Source: an uncultured Paracoccaceae bacterium
GTDB lineage: Bacteria > Pseudomonadota > Alphaproteobacteria > Rhodobacterales > Rhodobacteraceae
Reading direction: 5' to 3'
Length of the DNA: 64,000 nucleotides
Assembly: GCA_947493745.1 (NCBI GenBank)
Contig: CANLSM010000001.1
Span: 25,913-89,912, forward strand
This document shows, piece by piece, positions 39,681-49,369 of this stretch. The stretch's first letter is position 1. Each line of letters starts with the position of its first letter. The notes under the pieces were generated by a model. That model did not search any database and was not told the DNA's origin. It saw nothing but the letters and a program-made list of their open reading frames with translations. The position numbers and the translations under genes were made by a program.

Positions 39681-41191
39681 CAGATCATCTCCGCCGCTTT
39701 AGCCGCACGGGCACGTTTTTCCAGCTTTTTCTGATGCTGCGCGCGGAAGGCCGGTTGCAGGTTCGGCTCACCCTCCCAGACACCGGCAGTATCACCGTGG
39801 CCGACGCCCTCGAAGAACGCCTTCATGTCCGACATCCGGTCCTTGTTGCCAATGGCCGCGTTGATCACCTGCGCAAGACTGCCGGCACCTGCCGGTCCCA
39901 TGAGCGGTCGCGCCGAGATCAGATTGGTGAAGTAAAGCGCGGGGATGCCCAGTTCCTTGCCCTTTTGCACAACGGGCGTGGTGCCGATGGCAAGATCGGG
40001 TTTGACGGCCTCCATCGCGGACAGATCATCCTCCAGCGAGGCGCGGAACTTGACGGTCGCGCCATGCGCCTCCAGCCAGTCCCGGTCAGCCTCGGACCAG
40101 CGGGTCTTCTGACAGGCGGTCCCGACATAAGGCACATGCGCGCCGCTTTCGATCAGCAGGCGCGCGACCAGAAGCTCCGAGCCTTCATAGCCCGAGAGCG
40201 TGACGGTTCCCTTGATCGGGTTGGCCGCAAGCGCCCCCTTGATCGCAGGCAGGAAAGTGTTTTGCGAGGCGGCCACCTGATCCTTGGGAAGGCCGAAGGC
40301 GTCGCCAATGGCGCTCAGCCAGGCGGCGGTGCCGTCATGACCCACCGGCGCAGAGCCTACAATCGGACGACCTGCGGCTTCGAATTCACGAATGGCGGCG
40401 GTGTAGAATGGATGGATCGCAGCCACAGCCCCGCAATCGAGAGCCGCGTAAAGTTCGCGCCACTCTCGACACGGCACAACAGGCCCGGCGGCCAGCCCCA
40501 TGGGTGCCAGCATCGCGCCGATGGACATCGGATCAGCCGGGAACATCTCGCCCAGCATGGTGACCGTGGGTCGGTCCGACATGCCTGCCTCGGGCGCTGC
40601 AACCGGTCCCGCCTCGATCTCTTCTCGGGCGTATTTCAGCATCGCACCGGCCAGCACGTCCTTGGCCTCAGCATGGGTCGGGATGCCGAAGCCCGGCACA
40701 TCGATGCCGACAATCCGCACGCCGTTGATCTCGTCAGGCAGAAGCCTGAGCGGAACGCCAGAGGCTGTCGGCACACAAAGATTGGTCACGACAATCGCAT
40801 CATATTTCGCGGGATCGGCCATCTTGTGGACAGCCTCGCGAATATCCTCGAACAGCTTGCCGGTCACGAGCGTCTCGGAATTGAACGGCACGTAGCCCAC
40901 CGACCGCCGCGCCCCGTAGAAATGGCTGACGAAGGTCAGACCATAGACACAGCAGGCCGAACCGCTGAGCACGGTCGCCACCCGACGCATCCGCAGACCA
41001 ACCCTGAGCGAACCAAAGGCCGGGCACATGCTTTGCGGTTTGTCATGCGGGCCTTGCGGATAGTCTTTCGCATATTGGTCCAGAATGTCCGACTTTCCCG
41101 CCGCCCTTGCTGCTGCCTCCATCTGATCGGCGCCGGCATGGCACCCCATGCCATCTGTTGGCTGGCCGCCTGGATGCAGGTCATCCATCAT
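39680..41191 (-). CDS. bchY: chlorophyllide a reductase subunit Y
   Basis: A 503-residue nitrogenase-like partner of BchZ. Cluster Cys are seen in [12 protein letters not shown] and [12 protein letters not shown], and in [40 protein letters not shown] is typical for the family. The start MMDDLHPGG is preceded by a 69-base spacer after bchX with no clear promoter. The 3' end overlaps bchZ (ATGA). X, Y and Z together form the oxygen-sensitive chlorophyllide oxidoreductase. Confidence 0.97.
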   Translation of the reverse strand: MMDDLHPGGQPTDGMGCHAGADQMEAAARAAGKSDILDQYAKDYPQGPHDKPQSMCPAFGSLRVGLRMRRVATVLSGSACCVYGLTFVSHFYGARRSVGYVPFNSETLVTGKLFEDIREAVHKMADPAKYDAIVVTNLCVPTASGVPLRLLPDEINGVRIVGIDVPGFGIPTHAEAKDVLAGAMLKYAREEIEAGPVAAPEAGMSDRPTVTMLGEMFPADPMSIGAMLAPMGLAAGPVVPCREWRELYAALDCGAVAAIHPFYTAAIREFEAAGRPIVGSAPVGHDGTAAWLSAIGDAFGLPKDQVAASQNTFLPAIKGALAANPIKGTVTLSGYEGSELLVARLLIESGAHVPYVGTACQKTRWSEADRDWLEAHGATVKFRASLEDDLSAMEAVKPDLAIGTTPVVQKGKELGIPALYFTNLISARPLMGPAGAGSLAQVINAAIGNKDRMSDMKAFFEGVGHGDTAGVWEGEPNLQPAFRAQHQKKLEKRARAAKAAEMI

Positions 41192-41260
41192 TCCCTGGCC
41201 TCCGGGCTGCGGGACGGCAGGTTGGCAAGCGCTTTGTCGATCTTTTCAAGGGCGTCGAGA

Positions 41261-42277
41261 TCAAACATCGTCATAGACCACTTCGAGCGAGACCTTGGGC
41301 TTTGCATGCTTGCCGCGCATGTCCGCATCCGTGGCAGGTTCCAGCACGAAATCCGCGCCGGTTTCCTTGGCCGAAAAAAGCCCCAGCAATTCGTCCTGGC
41401 TGAGCGCCTTGGGTCGTTCGGGCGGTGCATCGGCGACATTCTGGGCAAGGCCCTGGAACATCGTGCCCCACTGCGACGCGCTGGTGCCGATGATCTGGTA
41501 GTTCGCGGATTTGCGACGGATGTCCTCGTCCTGCGGGATCGAGGCCAGCACCGGGATGCCGACCGCATCCGCGAATGCCTGCGCCTCGCCGGTGCCGTCA
41601 TCCTTGTTGATAACCAACCCCGCGACACCGACATTGCCACCGAGCTTGCGGAAATACTCCACCGCCGAGCAGACATTGTTGGCCACATAGAGGCTTTGCA
41701 GATCGTTCGAGCCCACGACAATGACCTTCTGCGCCATGTCGCGCGCAATCGGCAGGCCGAAGCCGCCGCAGACCACGTCGCCCAGGAAATCGAGCAGGAC
41801 ATAGTCGAAGTCCCAGTCGTGGAAGCCCAGCTTCTCAAGCAACTCGAAGCCGTGAATGATACCCCGACCACCGCAGCCGCGACCGACCTCGGGGCCGCCA
41901 AGCTCCATCGCAAAGACGCCGCCGCGCTTGAAGCAGACATCGCCAATGGCAACCTCCTCGCCTGCCAGTTTCTTGCGGGTAGAGGTCTCGATGATGGTGG
42001 GGCAAGCCTTGCCGCCGAAGAGCAGAGAGGTGGTGTCGGATTTCGGGTCGCAGCCGATCAACAGCACCCGCTTGCCGTCCTCGGCCATCATGTGGCTGAG
42101 ATTGGCCAGCGTGAAGGACTTGCCGATGCCGCCCTTGCCGTAGATGGCGATGATCTGGGTCTTCTTGGTGGGCTCGGCCACCGGGATTTCGTCAAGTGGC
42201 TGGGCAGCCTCGTCCCGCAGGCGATCATGATGGCCCTCCATCGTGTCGTCGCTCAGGTTCGGTATATCGAGGGTCAT
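41261..42277 (-). CDS. bchX: chlorophyllide a reductase iron protein BchX
   Basis: A 338-residue Fe-protein-like ATPase that powers BchYZ. Walker A is [15 protein letters not shown] (residues 46-58), with [15 protein letters not shown], and cluster Cys in GRGCGGRGI and [10 protein letters not shown]. The ATG at 42277 overlaps the bchC stop (ATGA); a TTG at 42292 was rejected. The protein has an N-terminal extension of about 40 residues before the Walker motif, as BchX does and BchL lacks. It is distinct from bchL at 21118. Confidence 0.98.
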   Translation of the reverse strand: MTLDIPNLSDDTMEGHHDRLRDEAAQPLDEIPVAEPTKKTQIIAIYGKGGIGKSFTLANLSHMMAEDGKRVLLIGCDPKSDTTSLLFGGKACPTIIETSTRKKLAGEEVAIGDVCFKRGGVFAMELGGPEVGRGCGGRGIIHGFELLEKLGFHDWDFDYVLLDFLGDVVCGGFGLPIARDMAQKVIVVGSNDLQSLYVANNVCSAVEYFRKLGGNVGVAGLVINKDDGTGEAQAFADAVGIPVLASIPQDEDIRRKSANYQIIGTSASQWGTMFQGLAQNVADAPPERPKALSQDELLGLFSAKETGADFVLEPATDADMRGKHAKPKVSLEVVYDDV

Positions 42278-43215
42278 GCTGTCCCTTTCCAATCCAGGAT
42301 CATTTTCAGGCAGTTCGGGTCGGTAAAGGCGGTCTGATAGGCTGTTGGCGCGTCATTTGCGTTCGCGCGATGTGTGACCAATCCGGCGAGCGACAGGGTG
42401 CCGCTCTCGATCAACTCACGCGTGGCCAGCAGATCGTCGCGGGTCCATTCGGCAGCAATGCGCAGCCGCGCCTCCTTCATGAAGGCAGGCGGAAATGCGA
42501 AGCTGAGCGGTGCAGGATAGAAACCGGCCAGCACGATCTCACCGCCTCTTTTCAGGCGCGAGATCAGGGTGTCGAGCAGGCCCGCATCGCCGGACGCATC
42601 GTAGATGCAGCCATAGTCCCGGCGTGGGTCGGCCTCCGGGTCGAGTACCTCATACCCCAAGGCACCGCTCCGTCGAGCCGGGTTGGTTTCCCAGATGGTC
42701 GGAGGGGGGCCACCTGCCGCAATGGTGAGACGCGCCAGCAGACGCCCGACAACACCATGGCCCACGATCAGGTCCGGCAGTTCGGTCTGCAAACCCGCGA
42801 TGGCATGGCGCGCTGTGGCGGCGAGCGCGATCAGCGCTCCGTCTGCGCCCAGATCCGGGTCGATGCGCAGCACTCTGTCGGGGGATGTGACCAATCTGTC
42901 AGCCGCACCGCCAAAAAGCCCTTTGACCGGGCCAAAGCAGCTCGCGCCCGGCACAAAGACGGAATCACCGACATTCAATGAGGTGTTGGAGCCCGCCTCG
43001 ACCACCTCTCCCGCAGCCTCATAGCCGGGAACCAGAGGATAGCCCATGCCGGGGAACGGCGGCATTTCACCGGACCAGAAGAGCTTCTCAGTCCCCGTAG
43101 AGATGCCGGAAAACCTGATATCGACCACAACGTCGTCCGGTCCGGGCGTGTCAAGCGGCACGCGATTGACGCTGACCCGGCGCGATCCTTCCAGAATGAC
43201 GGCGTGTGATTCCAA
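42274..43215 (-). CDS. bchC: 3-hydroxyethyl bacteriochlorophyllide a dehydrogenase
   Basis: A 313-residue zinc-less MDR-family dehydrogenase that oxidises the C3 hydroxyethyl group to acetyl. [36 protein letters not shown] and [13 protein letters not shown] are clear. The start is TTG at 43215, because AGGAG lies six bases upstream, the product then begins [10 protein letters not shown] like Rhodobacter BchC, and the length matches (about 315). A TTG at 43269 would add 18 unrelated residues. It is first of the bchCXYZ-puf transcript and follows a tandem PpsR operator. Confidence 0.95.
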   Translation of the reverse strand: MESHAVILEGSRRVSVNRVPLDTPGPDDVVVDIRFSGISTGTEKLFWSGEMPPFPGMGYPLVPGYEAAGEVVEAGSNTSLNVGDSVFVPGASCFGPVKGLFGGAADRLVTSPDRVLRIDPDLGADGALIALAATARHAIAGLQTELPDLIVGHGVVGRLLARLTIAAGGPPPTIWETNPARRSGALGYEVLDPEADPRRDYGCIYDASGDAGLLDTLISRLKRGGEIVLAGFYPAPLSFAFPPAFMKEARLRIAAEWTRDDLLATRELIESGTLSLAGLVTHRANANDAPTAYQTAFTDPNCLKMILDWKGTA

Positions 43216-43280
43216 CTCCCACTCCTGATTATTGCTTATTTGGAAGGCGCTTGAGCACAAATCGGCCAACCCTTGTTAAG

Positions 43281-43324
43281 TGTCAGTTTAACTAGACAGT
43301 TATGTAAGTCAACTTTTGCTGACA
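43281..43324. promoter_or_regulatory. tandem PpsR operators over the bchC promoter
   Basis: The site at 43281-43298, TGTCAGTTTAACTAGACA, fits TGT-N12-ACA exactly. The second at 43307-43324, AGTCAACTTTTGCTGACA, has one base off in the first arm. They are eight bases apart, the spacing at which CrtJ binds the Rhodobacter capsulatus bchC promoter cooperatively. On the bchC strand TTGACT (43307-43312) and TAAACT (43285-43290), 16 bases apart, form a plausible sigma-70 promoter, one element inside each palindrome. Confidence 0.82.
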
Positions 43325-43480
43325 TTTGTTTCATGGCATATGCAACAGGTTGATCGGACGTCAGCGCATCGCAGGTGCAAATTGCCCGACATGATCGACC
43401 GGTAATGCATCTGGCCAAGCCCACTTGATTGCTCTGGCACCGGCGGCCTAGGGTGAAAGAAAACCGGGAGGAAAGGCGCC

Positions 43481-44653
43481 ATGCGCGGAGAGGAATTTCC
43501 GCACGCCGAAACGGCCTTCTCAGACTTGCCGGTCCGGCGGGGCCACGCATCTGCAGACGATCTGCCAGCAGCAATGGACACTCTGGCAACCCAGATCGGT
43601 AAAGGCGATCTGAGTTTTGTCGTGCTCTTTGTGTCGCCCGAGGCTGATATCCAGCAAGTCGCAGGACTTGCGCAATCGGAGTTCACATGTCCGGTCATCG
43701 GCTGTACGACCGCGGGCGAAATCTCACCTGATGGCTATACCGAGGGCGAGATTATCGGCATCGGGTTCTCCGCCAGCCACTTCGCGGCCCGGTTCGAGCT
43801 GATCCGCAGGCTCAACCATATCGACACCGTGGACACCGGGCTGAGGGTTCTGTCCGCGAAACAGGCCTTGAGCGGCGAGCATCCCGAATGGGACCATGAG
43901 TTTGCGCTTTTGCTGGTGGATGGTCTGTCGCTGTCTGAAGACAAGCTTGTGACGGCACTGGCGCCGATGCTCGGCTCGACCCCCCTTTTCGGCGGCTCGG
44001 CAGGGGACGGTTTCGCATTCGAGAAGACCTTTGTTCTCTTTGACGGGCAGGTCCATTCGGACGCCGCGCTGCTCGCGCTTGTGCGCAGCGACTGCCCGGT
44101 CAAGGTCTTTCGCTTCGATCACCTGCGCCCGACAGACCAGAAGATGGTGGTGACCGGCGCCTCACCTGAGAACCGGCTGGTAACGGAGATCAACGCGGAA
44201 CCGGCGGCCCGTGAGTATGCCCGGATTCTCGGCAAGGACCCCGAGCAGCTCACACCGTTCACATTTGCCGCCCATCCGGTGTTGGTGAAAATCGGGGGTG
44301 AGCATCATGTGCGCGCAATCCAGCGGGTGGCCGACAATGGCGACCTGATCTTTTTCTCGGCCATTGACGAGGGGCTGGTTCTGACACTCGCCGAGCCCGA
44401 GGATATCGCCGCTCATCTGTCCGAAAGGCTGGCGCGCCTCAGCAAGGATCGCACACCGCAGACCATTCTGGCATGTGACTGCGTGCTGAGACGGGTCGAG
44501 GTCGAGCAGTCGCAGCGGATGCGGCAGATATCCGAGATCCTGTCGGAGAACAACGTCGTCGGCTTCAACACCTATGGCGAGCAGATGGGGCCGGTTCATG
44601 TGAACCAGACCATGACAGGCGTCGCGATCTATCCGCCAGAGACCAAGACATGA
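43481..44653 (+). CDS. FIST domain protein (NosP-like sensor)
   Basis: A 390-residue cytosolic protein with an N-terminal FIST_N part (VVLFVSPEADIQQVAGLAQSEF, VIGCTTAGEISPDGY, LLLVDGLSLSEDKLVTAL, PLFGGSAGDGFAFEKTFVLFDG) and a C-terminal FIST_C part (ACDCVLRRVEV, GFNTYGEQMG, NQTMTGVAIYP). FIST proteins next to histidine kinases include NosP, a haem-binding NO sensor that controls the kinase NahK in some bacteria. The ATG at 43481 follows GGGAGGAAAGG. It overlaps the kinase gene (ATGA) and is divergent from bchC. Haem binding here is not proved; small-ligand sensing is the safe statement. Confidence 0.88.
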   Translation: MRGEEFPHAETAFSDLPVRRGHASADDLPAAMDTLATQIGKGDLSFVVLFVSPEADIQQVAGLAQSEFTCPVIGCTTAGEISPDGYTEGEIIGIGFSASHFAARFELIRRLNHIDTVDTGLRVLSAKQALSGEHPEWDHEFALLLVDGLSLSEDKLVTALAPMLGSTPLFGGSAGDGFAFEKTFVLFDGQVHSDAALLALVRSDCPVKVFRFDHLRPTDQKMVVTGASPENRLVTEINAEPAAREYARILGKDPEQLTPFTFAAHPVLVKIGGEHHVRAIQRVADNGDLIFFSAIDEGLVLTLAEPEDIAAHLSERLARLSKDRTPQTILACDCVLRRVEVEQSQRMRQISEILSENNVVGFNTYGEQMGPVHVNQTMTGVAIYPPETKT

Positions 44654-46434
44654 CAACGCTCGTCAATCCCGATGACAGCCCGGCCCGGCAGAATGAGAAG
44701 CTGCTGAGGATCGCCGATGCGCTGATGCGCCGGGTGGAACTGGCAACCGATCAGGGCGGCGCGGACTACTCGCATTTTCAGCGCGCGGTGCTTCTGGAGG
44801 CAGAGGTCCGGGCGCGTACAGCCGAGCTTGAAAAGACGCTCGCGCTTCTGAACACGTCGAACGCGCAGTTGTCGGAAGCAAGCGCGCAGGCCGAGGCGGC
44901 CCGCAAGAACCTCGCCAACGCGATTGAGACCATTCAGGAGGGTTTCGCGCTTTTCAGTGCCGAGGAGACACTCGTCCAGTGCAATTCCCGTTTCGGAATG
45001 CATATGCCCGACATAAGGGAAAATCTGGTCCCCGGTCTCAGCTTCGAGGCCTATATCGCGATCATCTCCAACAGCGAGCATCTGGAACTGCCCGACGGCA
45101 AGACCCCCGAGATCTGGGCCCGTCTGCGCCGTCGGCGCCACCTGGAGCAACACGTCAACTTCATCGTAGCGATCAGGGGCGACAAATGGGTACAGGTCAG
45201 CGAACATCGGATGCCTGATGGCGGGACGGTCGTCATGCAGACCGACGTGACCGAGATGATCCTGCAGGAGCGGCAGGAGCGCGAGAAGCTGCTGGACGAT
45301 CAGGCACGGATCATCCGCGCCACGCTTGATCACATAAACCAGGGTGTGTGTATCTTTGACCGTGATCAGCGGCTGATCGGCTGGAACCGGCGACTGGCCG
45401 CGATTTTCTCGCCTCCGATCAACCTGATCCGGACCGGCATGCGGTTTGACACGCTTCTGGGTAACTTTCTTGAAGACCTGAGCTTTTCGGCCGGTCAGTC
45501 CGAGGATCGTCTGCTGAACTGGGTGCGCAGCCCGGCACCCAAATCTCCGCTCGCGATGGAACTCAGGCATCGCGGATCGGTGCATCTGGACCTCTTTGCC
45601 CAGGCCATGCCGGATGGTGGTTTCGTGATCAGCTTCACGGATGTCACCGCCGAGCGGGAGGCGATCGAGGCGATGGCCGTGGCCAACGAGAGCCTGGAGC
45701 GCCGGGTTTTCGAGCGCACACTGGAACTGGAAGACGCGCTGTCGGAGGCAGAACGGGCCAACGCCTCGAAGAACCGCTTCGTCGCCGCCGCCAGCCACGA
45801 TCTGCTGCAGCCGCTGTCCGCAGCGAAGCTCTTTACCAGCGTCCTGTCAAATGACCGGAGCGAGACCGGCACGGTCGAGACCGCGCGCAAGATCCAGAAC
45901 GCCCTTCAAAGCATCGAGATGCTGATCGAGGCGCTTCTGGAAATTTCCAAGCTGGATGCGGGCCGGGTCGAGGTTCAGGTCGTGGATTTCAGCCTCGATG
46001 CGCTGCTGTCCTCGATGTGGGATGAGTTCGACCCAGCCGCAAAATCGAAGGGTCTGAGCATTACCATCGAACCATGCGACGAGGTTGTTAAATCCGACCC
46101 GGTTTACCTGCGCAGAATCCTGCAAAATCTCATCGGGAACGCAATCAAGTATACGGATGAGGGATCGGTCAGCGTCGGGGTAAGGGCCCAAGACAACTCG
46201 GTCCGCATCACGGTCACCGATACCGGCCACGGCATTCCGGAAGCAGCCCAAGACCAGATCTTTGACGAGTTCGTTCGCCTCGATTCCAGCAAAAAGGACG
46301 GCATCGGCCTTGGCCTTGCCATCGTGGAACGGGCATGCCGCCTGCTTGGCCACGCTTTGAGCCTGAAGTCGGTGGAGGGCGAGGGAAGTTGCTTTGAGAT
46401 CGCCGTCGAGCGGGTCCGGCCAACCGGCACTTAG
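44650..46434 (+). CDS. PAS-domain sensor histidine kinase paired with the FIST protein
   Basis: A 594-residue kinase without membrane segments. A coiled-coil lead (about residues 45-90) is followed by two PAS_7-like parts beginning AIETIQEGFALFSAEE and ATLDHINQGVCIFDRD. A second coiled coil (about 345-375) leads to the HisKA box with His383 (AASHDLLQPLSAAKLF). The ATPase part shows an N box (LQNLIGNAIKY), DTGHGI, FDEFVRLD and GIGLGLAIVERA. It resembles NahK-type kinases but has no receiver domain. Its start overlaps the FIST gene (ATGA). No response regulator gene lies nearby, so the partner is elsewhere. Confidence 0.9.
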   Translation: MTTLVNPDDSPARQNEKLLRIADALMRRVELATDQGGADYSHFQRAVLLEAEVRARTAELEKTLALLNTSNAQLSEASAQAEAARKNLANAIETIQEGFALFSAEETLVQCNSRFGMHMPDIRENLVPGLSFEAYIAIISNSEHLELPDGKTPEIWARLRRRRHLEQHVNFIVAIRGDKWVQVSEHRMPDGGTVVMQTDVTEMILQERQEREKLLDDQARIIRATLDHINQGVCIFDRDQRLIGWNRRLAAIFSPPINLIRTGMRFDTLLGNFLEDLSFSAGQSEDRLLNWVRSPAPKSPLAMELRHRGSVHLDLFAQAMPDGGFVISFTDVTAEREAIEAMAVANESLERRVFERTLELEDALSEAERANASKNRFVAAASHDLLQPLSAAKLFTSVLSNDRSETGTVETARKIQNALQSIEMLIEALLEISKLDAGRVEVQVVDFSLDALLSSMWDEFDPAAKSKGLSITIEPCDEVVKSDPVYLRRILQNLIGNAIKYTDEGSVSVGVRAQDNSVRITVTDTGHGIPEAAQDQIFDEFVRLDSSKKDGIGLGLAIVERACRLLGHALSLKSVEGEGSCFEIAVERVRPTGT

Positions 46435-46521
46435 AACACCAACCCAAGCGGGGATTTGCAATTCGTGACATCAGGGCCTATCTGAGCCTGCTTGAACCTC
46501 TCAAACACCGGTAGTGCAGCT

Positions 46522-47505
46522 ATGTCCGATGCCACAAAAATCGCCTGGGATGACACCGTCCTCCCGTTTCAGCTTGATCGCGCCGATATTCGCGGTCGTG
46601 TCGCACGGCTGGACGACACGCTGGAGACGATCCTGGCCCAGCACAACTACCCGCTGCCAGTGGCAAGCCTTGTTGCCGAAGCGGCCCTTCTGACGGCGCT
46701 GATCGGGCAAACGGTCGATCTGCGTTGGAAACTGTCGCTTCAGGCACAAGGCAGCGGTGCAATCCGTCGGATTGCGACCGACTATTTCGGGCCATCCAAA
46801 GAGGGTGAGCCCGCCCAGATCCGTGCCTGGGCGAGTTTTGATGCCGAGCAGCTTGGGGCGTCCGACGGTTCGGCCTTTGACCTGCTCGGCAAGGGCATCT
46901 TCGCGATCCTGATCGATCAGGGCAACAACACACAGCCCTATCAGGGGATCACGCCTCTTGCCGGCGGATCTCTGGCCAGCTGCGCCGAGACCTATTTTGC
47001 GCAATCCGAGCAGCTCTCCACCAAGTTTGCCTTCGCCATGGCCGAGGCTGTCGAGGGCAGTGACGAGCGTCACTGGCGCGCCGGAGGCATAATGTTGCAG
47101 CACATGCCCAAAGCCTCGCCTTACGCCAAGCAGCCCGCCTCCGGCGACGCGGGCCTGTTGGGTCCCGCTGACATGCTGGACGGGGATGACGCCGAGAACT
47201 GGAACCGGGCGACAACGATTCTGGAAACCGTCGAGGTGACAGAGCTGATCGGGCCTTTCGTCTCGCCCGATGATCTTCTGGTGCGGCTTTTCCATGAGGA
47301 AATGCCACGGGTCTATGATGCGCAACCGGTGCGGTTCGGCTGTACGTGCAGCCCTGACAAGGTTGTGCAGATGATGTCGATCTACTCTGCCAAGGATATC
47401 GAGCACATGACCGATGAGACCGGCAAACTGACAGCGGACTGCCAGTTCTGCGGGGCGCATTATGCCTTTGATCCCAAAACGCTCGGGTTCGAGGCAGAAG
47501 GCTAA
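46522..47505 (+). CDS. hslO: Hsp33 redox-regulated chaperone
   Basis: A 327-residue holdase chaperone switched on by oxidation. The C-terminal zinc site is complete: Cys274-x-Cys276 (FGCTCSPDKV) and Cys307-x-x-Cys310 (ADCQFCGAHY). DYFGPSKEGEPAQIRAWASF and LLGKGIFAILIDQG occur in the core. The ATG at 46522 begins MSDATKIAWDDTVLPFQLD, the usual family start; a TTG at 46492 was rejected. A ribosome site is weak (GGTAG). The Nudix gene starts 37 bases after, so they may be co-transcribed. Confidence 0.96.
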   Translation: MSDATKIAWDDTVLPFQLDRADIRGRVARLDDTLETILAQHNYPLPVASLVAEAALLTALIGQTVDLRWKLSLQAQGSGAIRRIATDYFGPSKEGEPAQIRAWASFDAEQLGASDGSAFDLLGKGIFAILIDQGNNTQPYQGITPLAGGSLASCAETYFAQSEQLSTKFAFAMAEAVEGSDERHWRAGGIMLQHMPKASPYAKQPASGDAGLLGPADMLDGDDAENWNRATTILETVEVTELIGPFVSPDDLLVRLFHEEMPRVYDAQPVRFGCTCSPDKVVQMMSIYSAKDIEHMTDETGKLTADCQFCGAHYAFDPKTLGFEAEG

Positions 47506-47542
47506 CTTGTCGAAGACCGCCACCTCCCACATATTGGGCGAT

Positions 47543-48163
47543 ATGGATCAGACCACCTTTGACATCAGCGCACTGGAACGGGCCGTACGTTCGACGACGC
47601 GGTCGGGGTCATCGGACTATGATCTGGACCCGGCCGTTATCGCGCATCTTCCAAAAGGGCGCAGACTGCGCGATGCGAGCGTTCTGATCCCGCTGGTTCG
47701 GCGCGGCTCGCAGATCTCGGTGGTTCTGACGCGGCGCTCGACAGGGCTCAAACACCACCCCGGACAGATTGCGTTTCCCGGCGGCAAGGTTGATGCGACC
47801 GACAAGGATGCGGCCTCCGCCGCCCTGCGTGAGGCGCATGAAGAGATCGGCCTGCCGCCCGGAATGGTCTCTCTGATCGGTGCAATCGACACGCATGAGA
47901 CGGTCACGGGGTTTTCCGTTCAGCCTTTCGTGGGCGTCGTCTCGGACGGATTCCGCCCCCGCCCGGAACTGGGAGAAGTCGAGGAGGTGTTCGAGGTCCC
48001 GCTCCCGTTCCTGATGCGCCCGGACAACTTCCAGACCCAATCGCGGGACTGGCAGGGGCGCAAGCGGCACTACTACGTGATCCCCTATGGACCCTACTAC
48101 ATCTGGGGGGCGACCGCGCGCATCCTGAGGGGGCTGGCGATGCGTGTCAGCCGCGCAGGATGA
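47543..48163 (+). CDS. CoA pyrophosphatase-type Nudix hydrolase
   Basis: A 206-residue Nudix enzyme. The CoA-pyrophosphatase signature VVLTRRSTGLKHHPGQIAFPGGKVD comes just before the Nudix box, which has GGKVD, then ALREAHEEIGL with the metal Glu residues. This family cuts CoA or its thioesters to 4'-phosphopantetheine and 3',5'-ADP. The ATG at 47543 was preferred over an upstream start inside hslO. The stop overlaps the cca start (ATGA). The pairing with cca is common in alphaproteobacteria; a functional tie is not known. Confidence 0.93.
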   Translation: MDQTTFDISALERAVRSTTRSGSSDYDLDPAVIAHLPKGRRLRDASVLIPLVRRGSQISVVLTRRSTGLKHHPGQIAFPGGKVDATDKDAASAALREAHEEIGLPPGMVSLIGAIDTHETVTGFSVQPFVGVVSDGFRPRPELGEVEEVFEVPLPFLMRPDNFQTQSRDWQGRKRHYYVIPYGPYYIWGATARILRGLAMRVSRAG

Positions 48164-49335
48164 AGCTGCCAAACACCCCGTGGCTTGACGCAGACCGGAC
48201 ACAGAGCCTGACGGATGTTCTGGAGAAGGCGGGCCATCAGGCGCTCTTTGTCGGCGGCTGCGTCCGCAACACGTTGCTGGGTGCGCCGATCTCGGACATC
48301 GATCTGGCGACCGACGCGCATCCCGACCGGGTACAGTCTCTCTTCGAGGCGGCGGGCCACAAGGTCGTGCCGACCGGCGTTGATCATGGCACTTTGACCG
48401 TCATCATCGACCATGCCCCTTTCGAGGTCACGACCTTTCGCAGCGATGTCTCAACCGATGGCAGGCGGGCCACGGTCGCCTTCACAACCGAGATACTCCA
48501 CGACGCAGAGCGGCGGGATTTCACGATGAATGCGCTCTATGCCGATCGGAGGGGAACCCTTTTCGACCCTGTTGGCGGGATCAACGACCTGAACCGGCGG
48601 CGCATTCGCTTCATCGGGAACGCGGAAGATCGTATCCGCGAAGACTATCTGCGCATCCTGCGCTTCTTTCGGTTTCACGCATGGTACGGCGATCCGGACG
48701 AAGGTCTGGACGCGGAGGGACTGGCAGCCTGTGCGGCGCTTGCCGACGGACTGGAGACCCTGTCGAAAGAGCGGATCGGGCAGGAGATCCGCAAGCTGCT
48801 CGCCGCCCCCGACCCCGGTCCATCTGTTGCGTCCATGCAAGCCAGTGGCGTGCTGATGCGCGTGCTGCCCGGAGCGGTCTCGACCTGCCTGGGTCCGCTC
48901 ATCCATTTCGAGAACACACTCGGACTTGAGCCGCACTGGGAGAGGCGTCTTGCATCCCTCGGCGTCGAGGACTGGCGCGATGCATTGCGGCTGTCCCGCA
49001 ACGAGATCAAAGGCCTGAAAGATATCAGACAAGCGGTCGAGGCGGGCTGGGGTCCGGCGGAGACAGCCTACCGAACAAATGCCGAGACCGCCTATGACGT
49101 TGCTCTGCTGCGCGCCGCCAGCACACAGGCCCCGCCACCCGCAGGGCTGAGCGATCAGATCAAACGCGGATCCGAGGCCTCCTTCCCGCTCAGCTCTGCC
49201 GACCTGATTGAAAGATACGGTGCCGGACCCGCGCTCGGTGCCGCCTTGAAGGCGCTGGAAGATCGCTGGATTGCCTCGGATTTCGTTCTTGATCACGCGG
49301 CCCTACTGAAGATTGACACAGCCCGGTCGGTCTGA
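48160..49335 (+). CDS. cca: CCA tRNA nucleotidyltransferase
   Basis: A 391-residue class II nucleotidyltransferase that adds or repairs the 3' CCA of tRNA. ALFVGGCVRNTLLGAPISDIDLAT contains the glycine motif and the catalytic DxD. VDHGTLTVIIDH, RRDFTMNALY and RIREDYLRILRFFRFHAWYG are head, neck and RNA-binding motifs. No HD domain is seen at the C-terminus. The start overlaps the Nudix stop by ATGA. Length is usual for the alphaproteobacterial form. Confidence 0.96.
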   Translation: MKLPNTPWLDADRTQSLTDVLEKAGHQALFVGGCVRNTLLGAPISDIDLATDAHPDRVQSLFEAAGHKVVPTGVDHGTLTVIIDHAPFEVTTFRSDVSTDGRRATVAFTTEILHDAERRDFTMNALYADRRGTLFDPVGGINDLNRRRIRFIGNAEDRIREDYLRILRFFRFHAWYGDPDEGLDAEGLAACAALADGLETLSKERIGQEIRKLLAAPDPGPSVASMQASGVLMRVLPGAVSTCLGPLIHFENTLGLEPHWERRLASLGVEDWRDALRLSRNEIKGLKDIRQAVEAGWGPAETAYRTNAETAYDVALLRAASTQAPPPAGLSDQIKRGSEASFPLSSADLIERYGAGPALGAALKALEDRWIASDFVLDHAALLKIDTARSV

Positions 49336-49369
49336 GACGGTCGCCCGAACTCAAGTCCGAGCAGATCCA

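Noticed and set aside
43303..43324. TGT-N16-ACA as a separate PpsR site before bchC
   Set aside because: The spacing is wrong. The better reading is the one-mismatch N12 site at 43307-43324.
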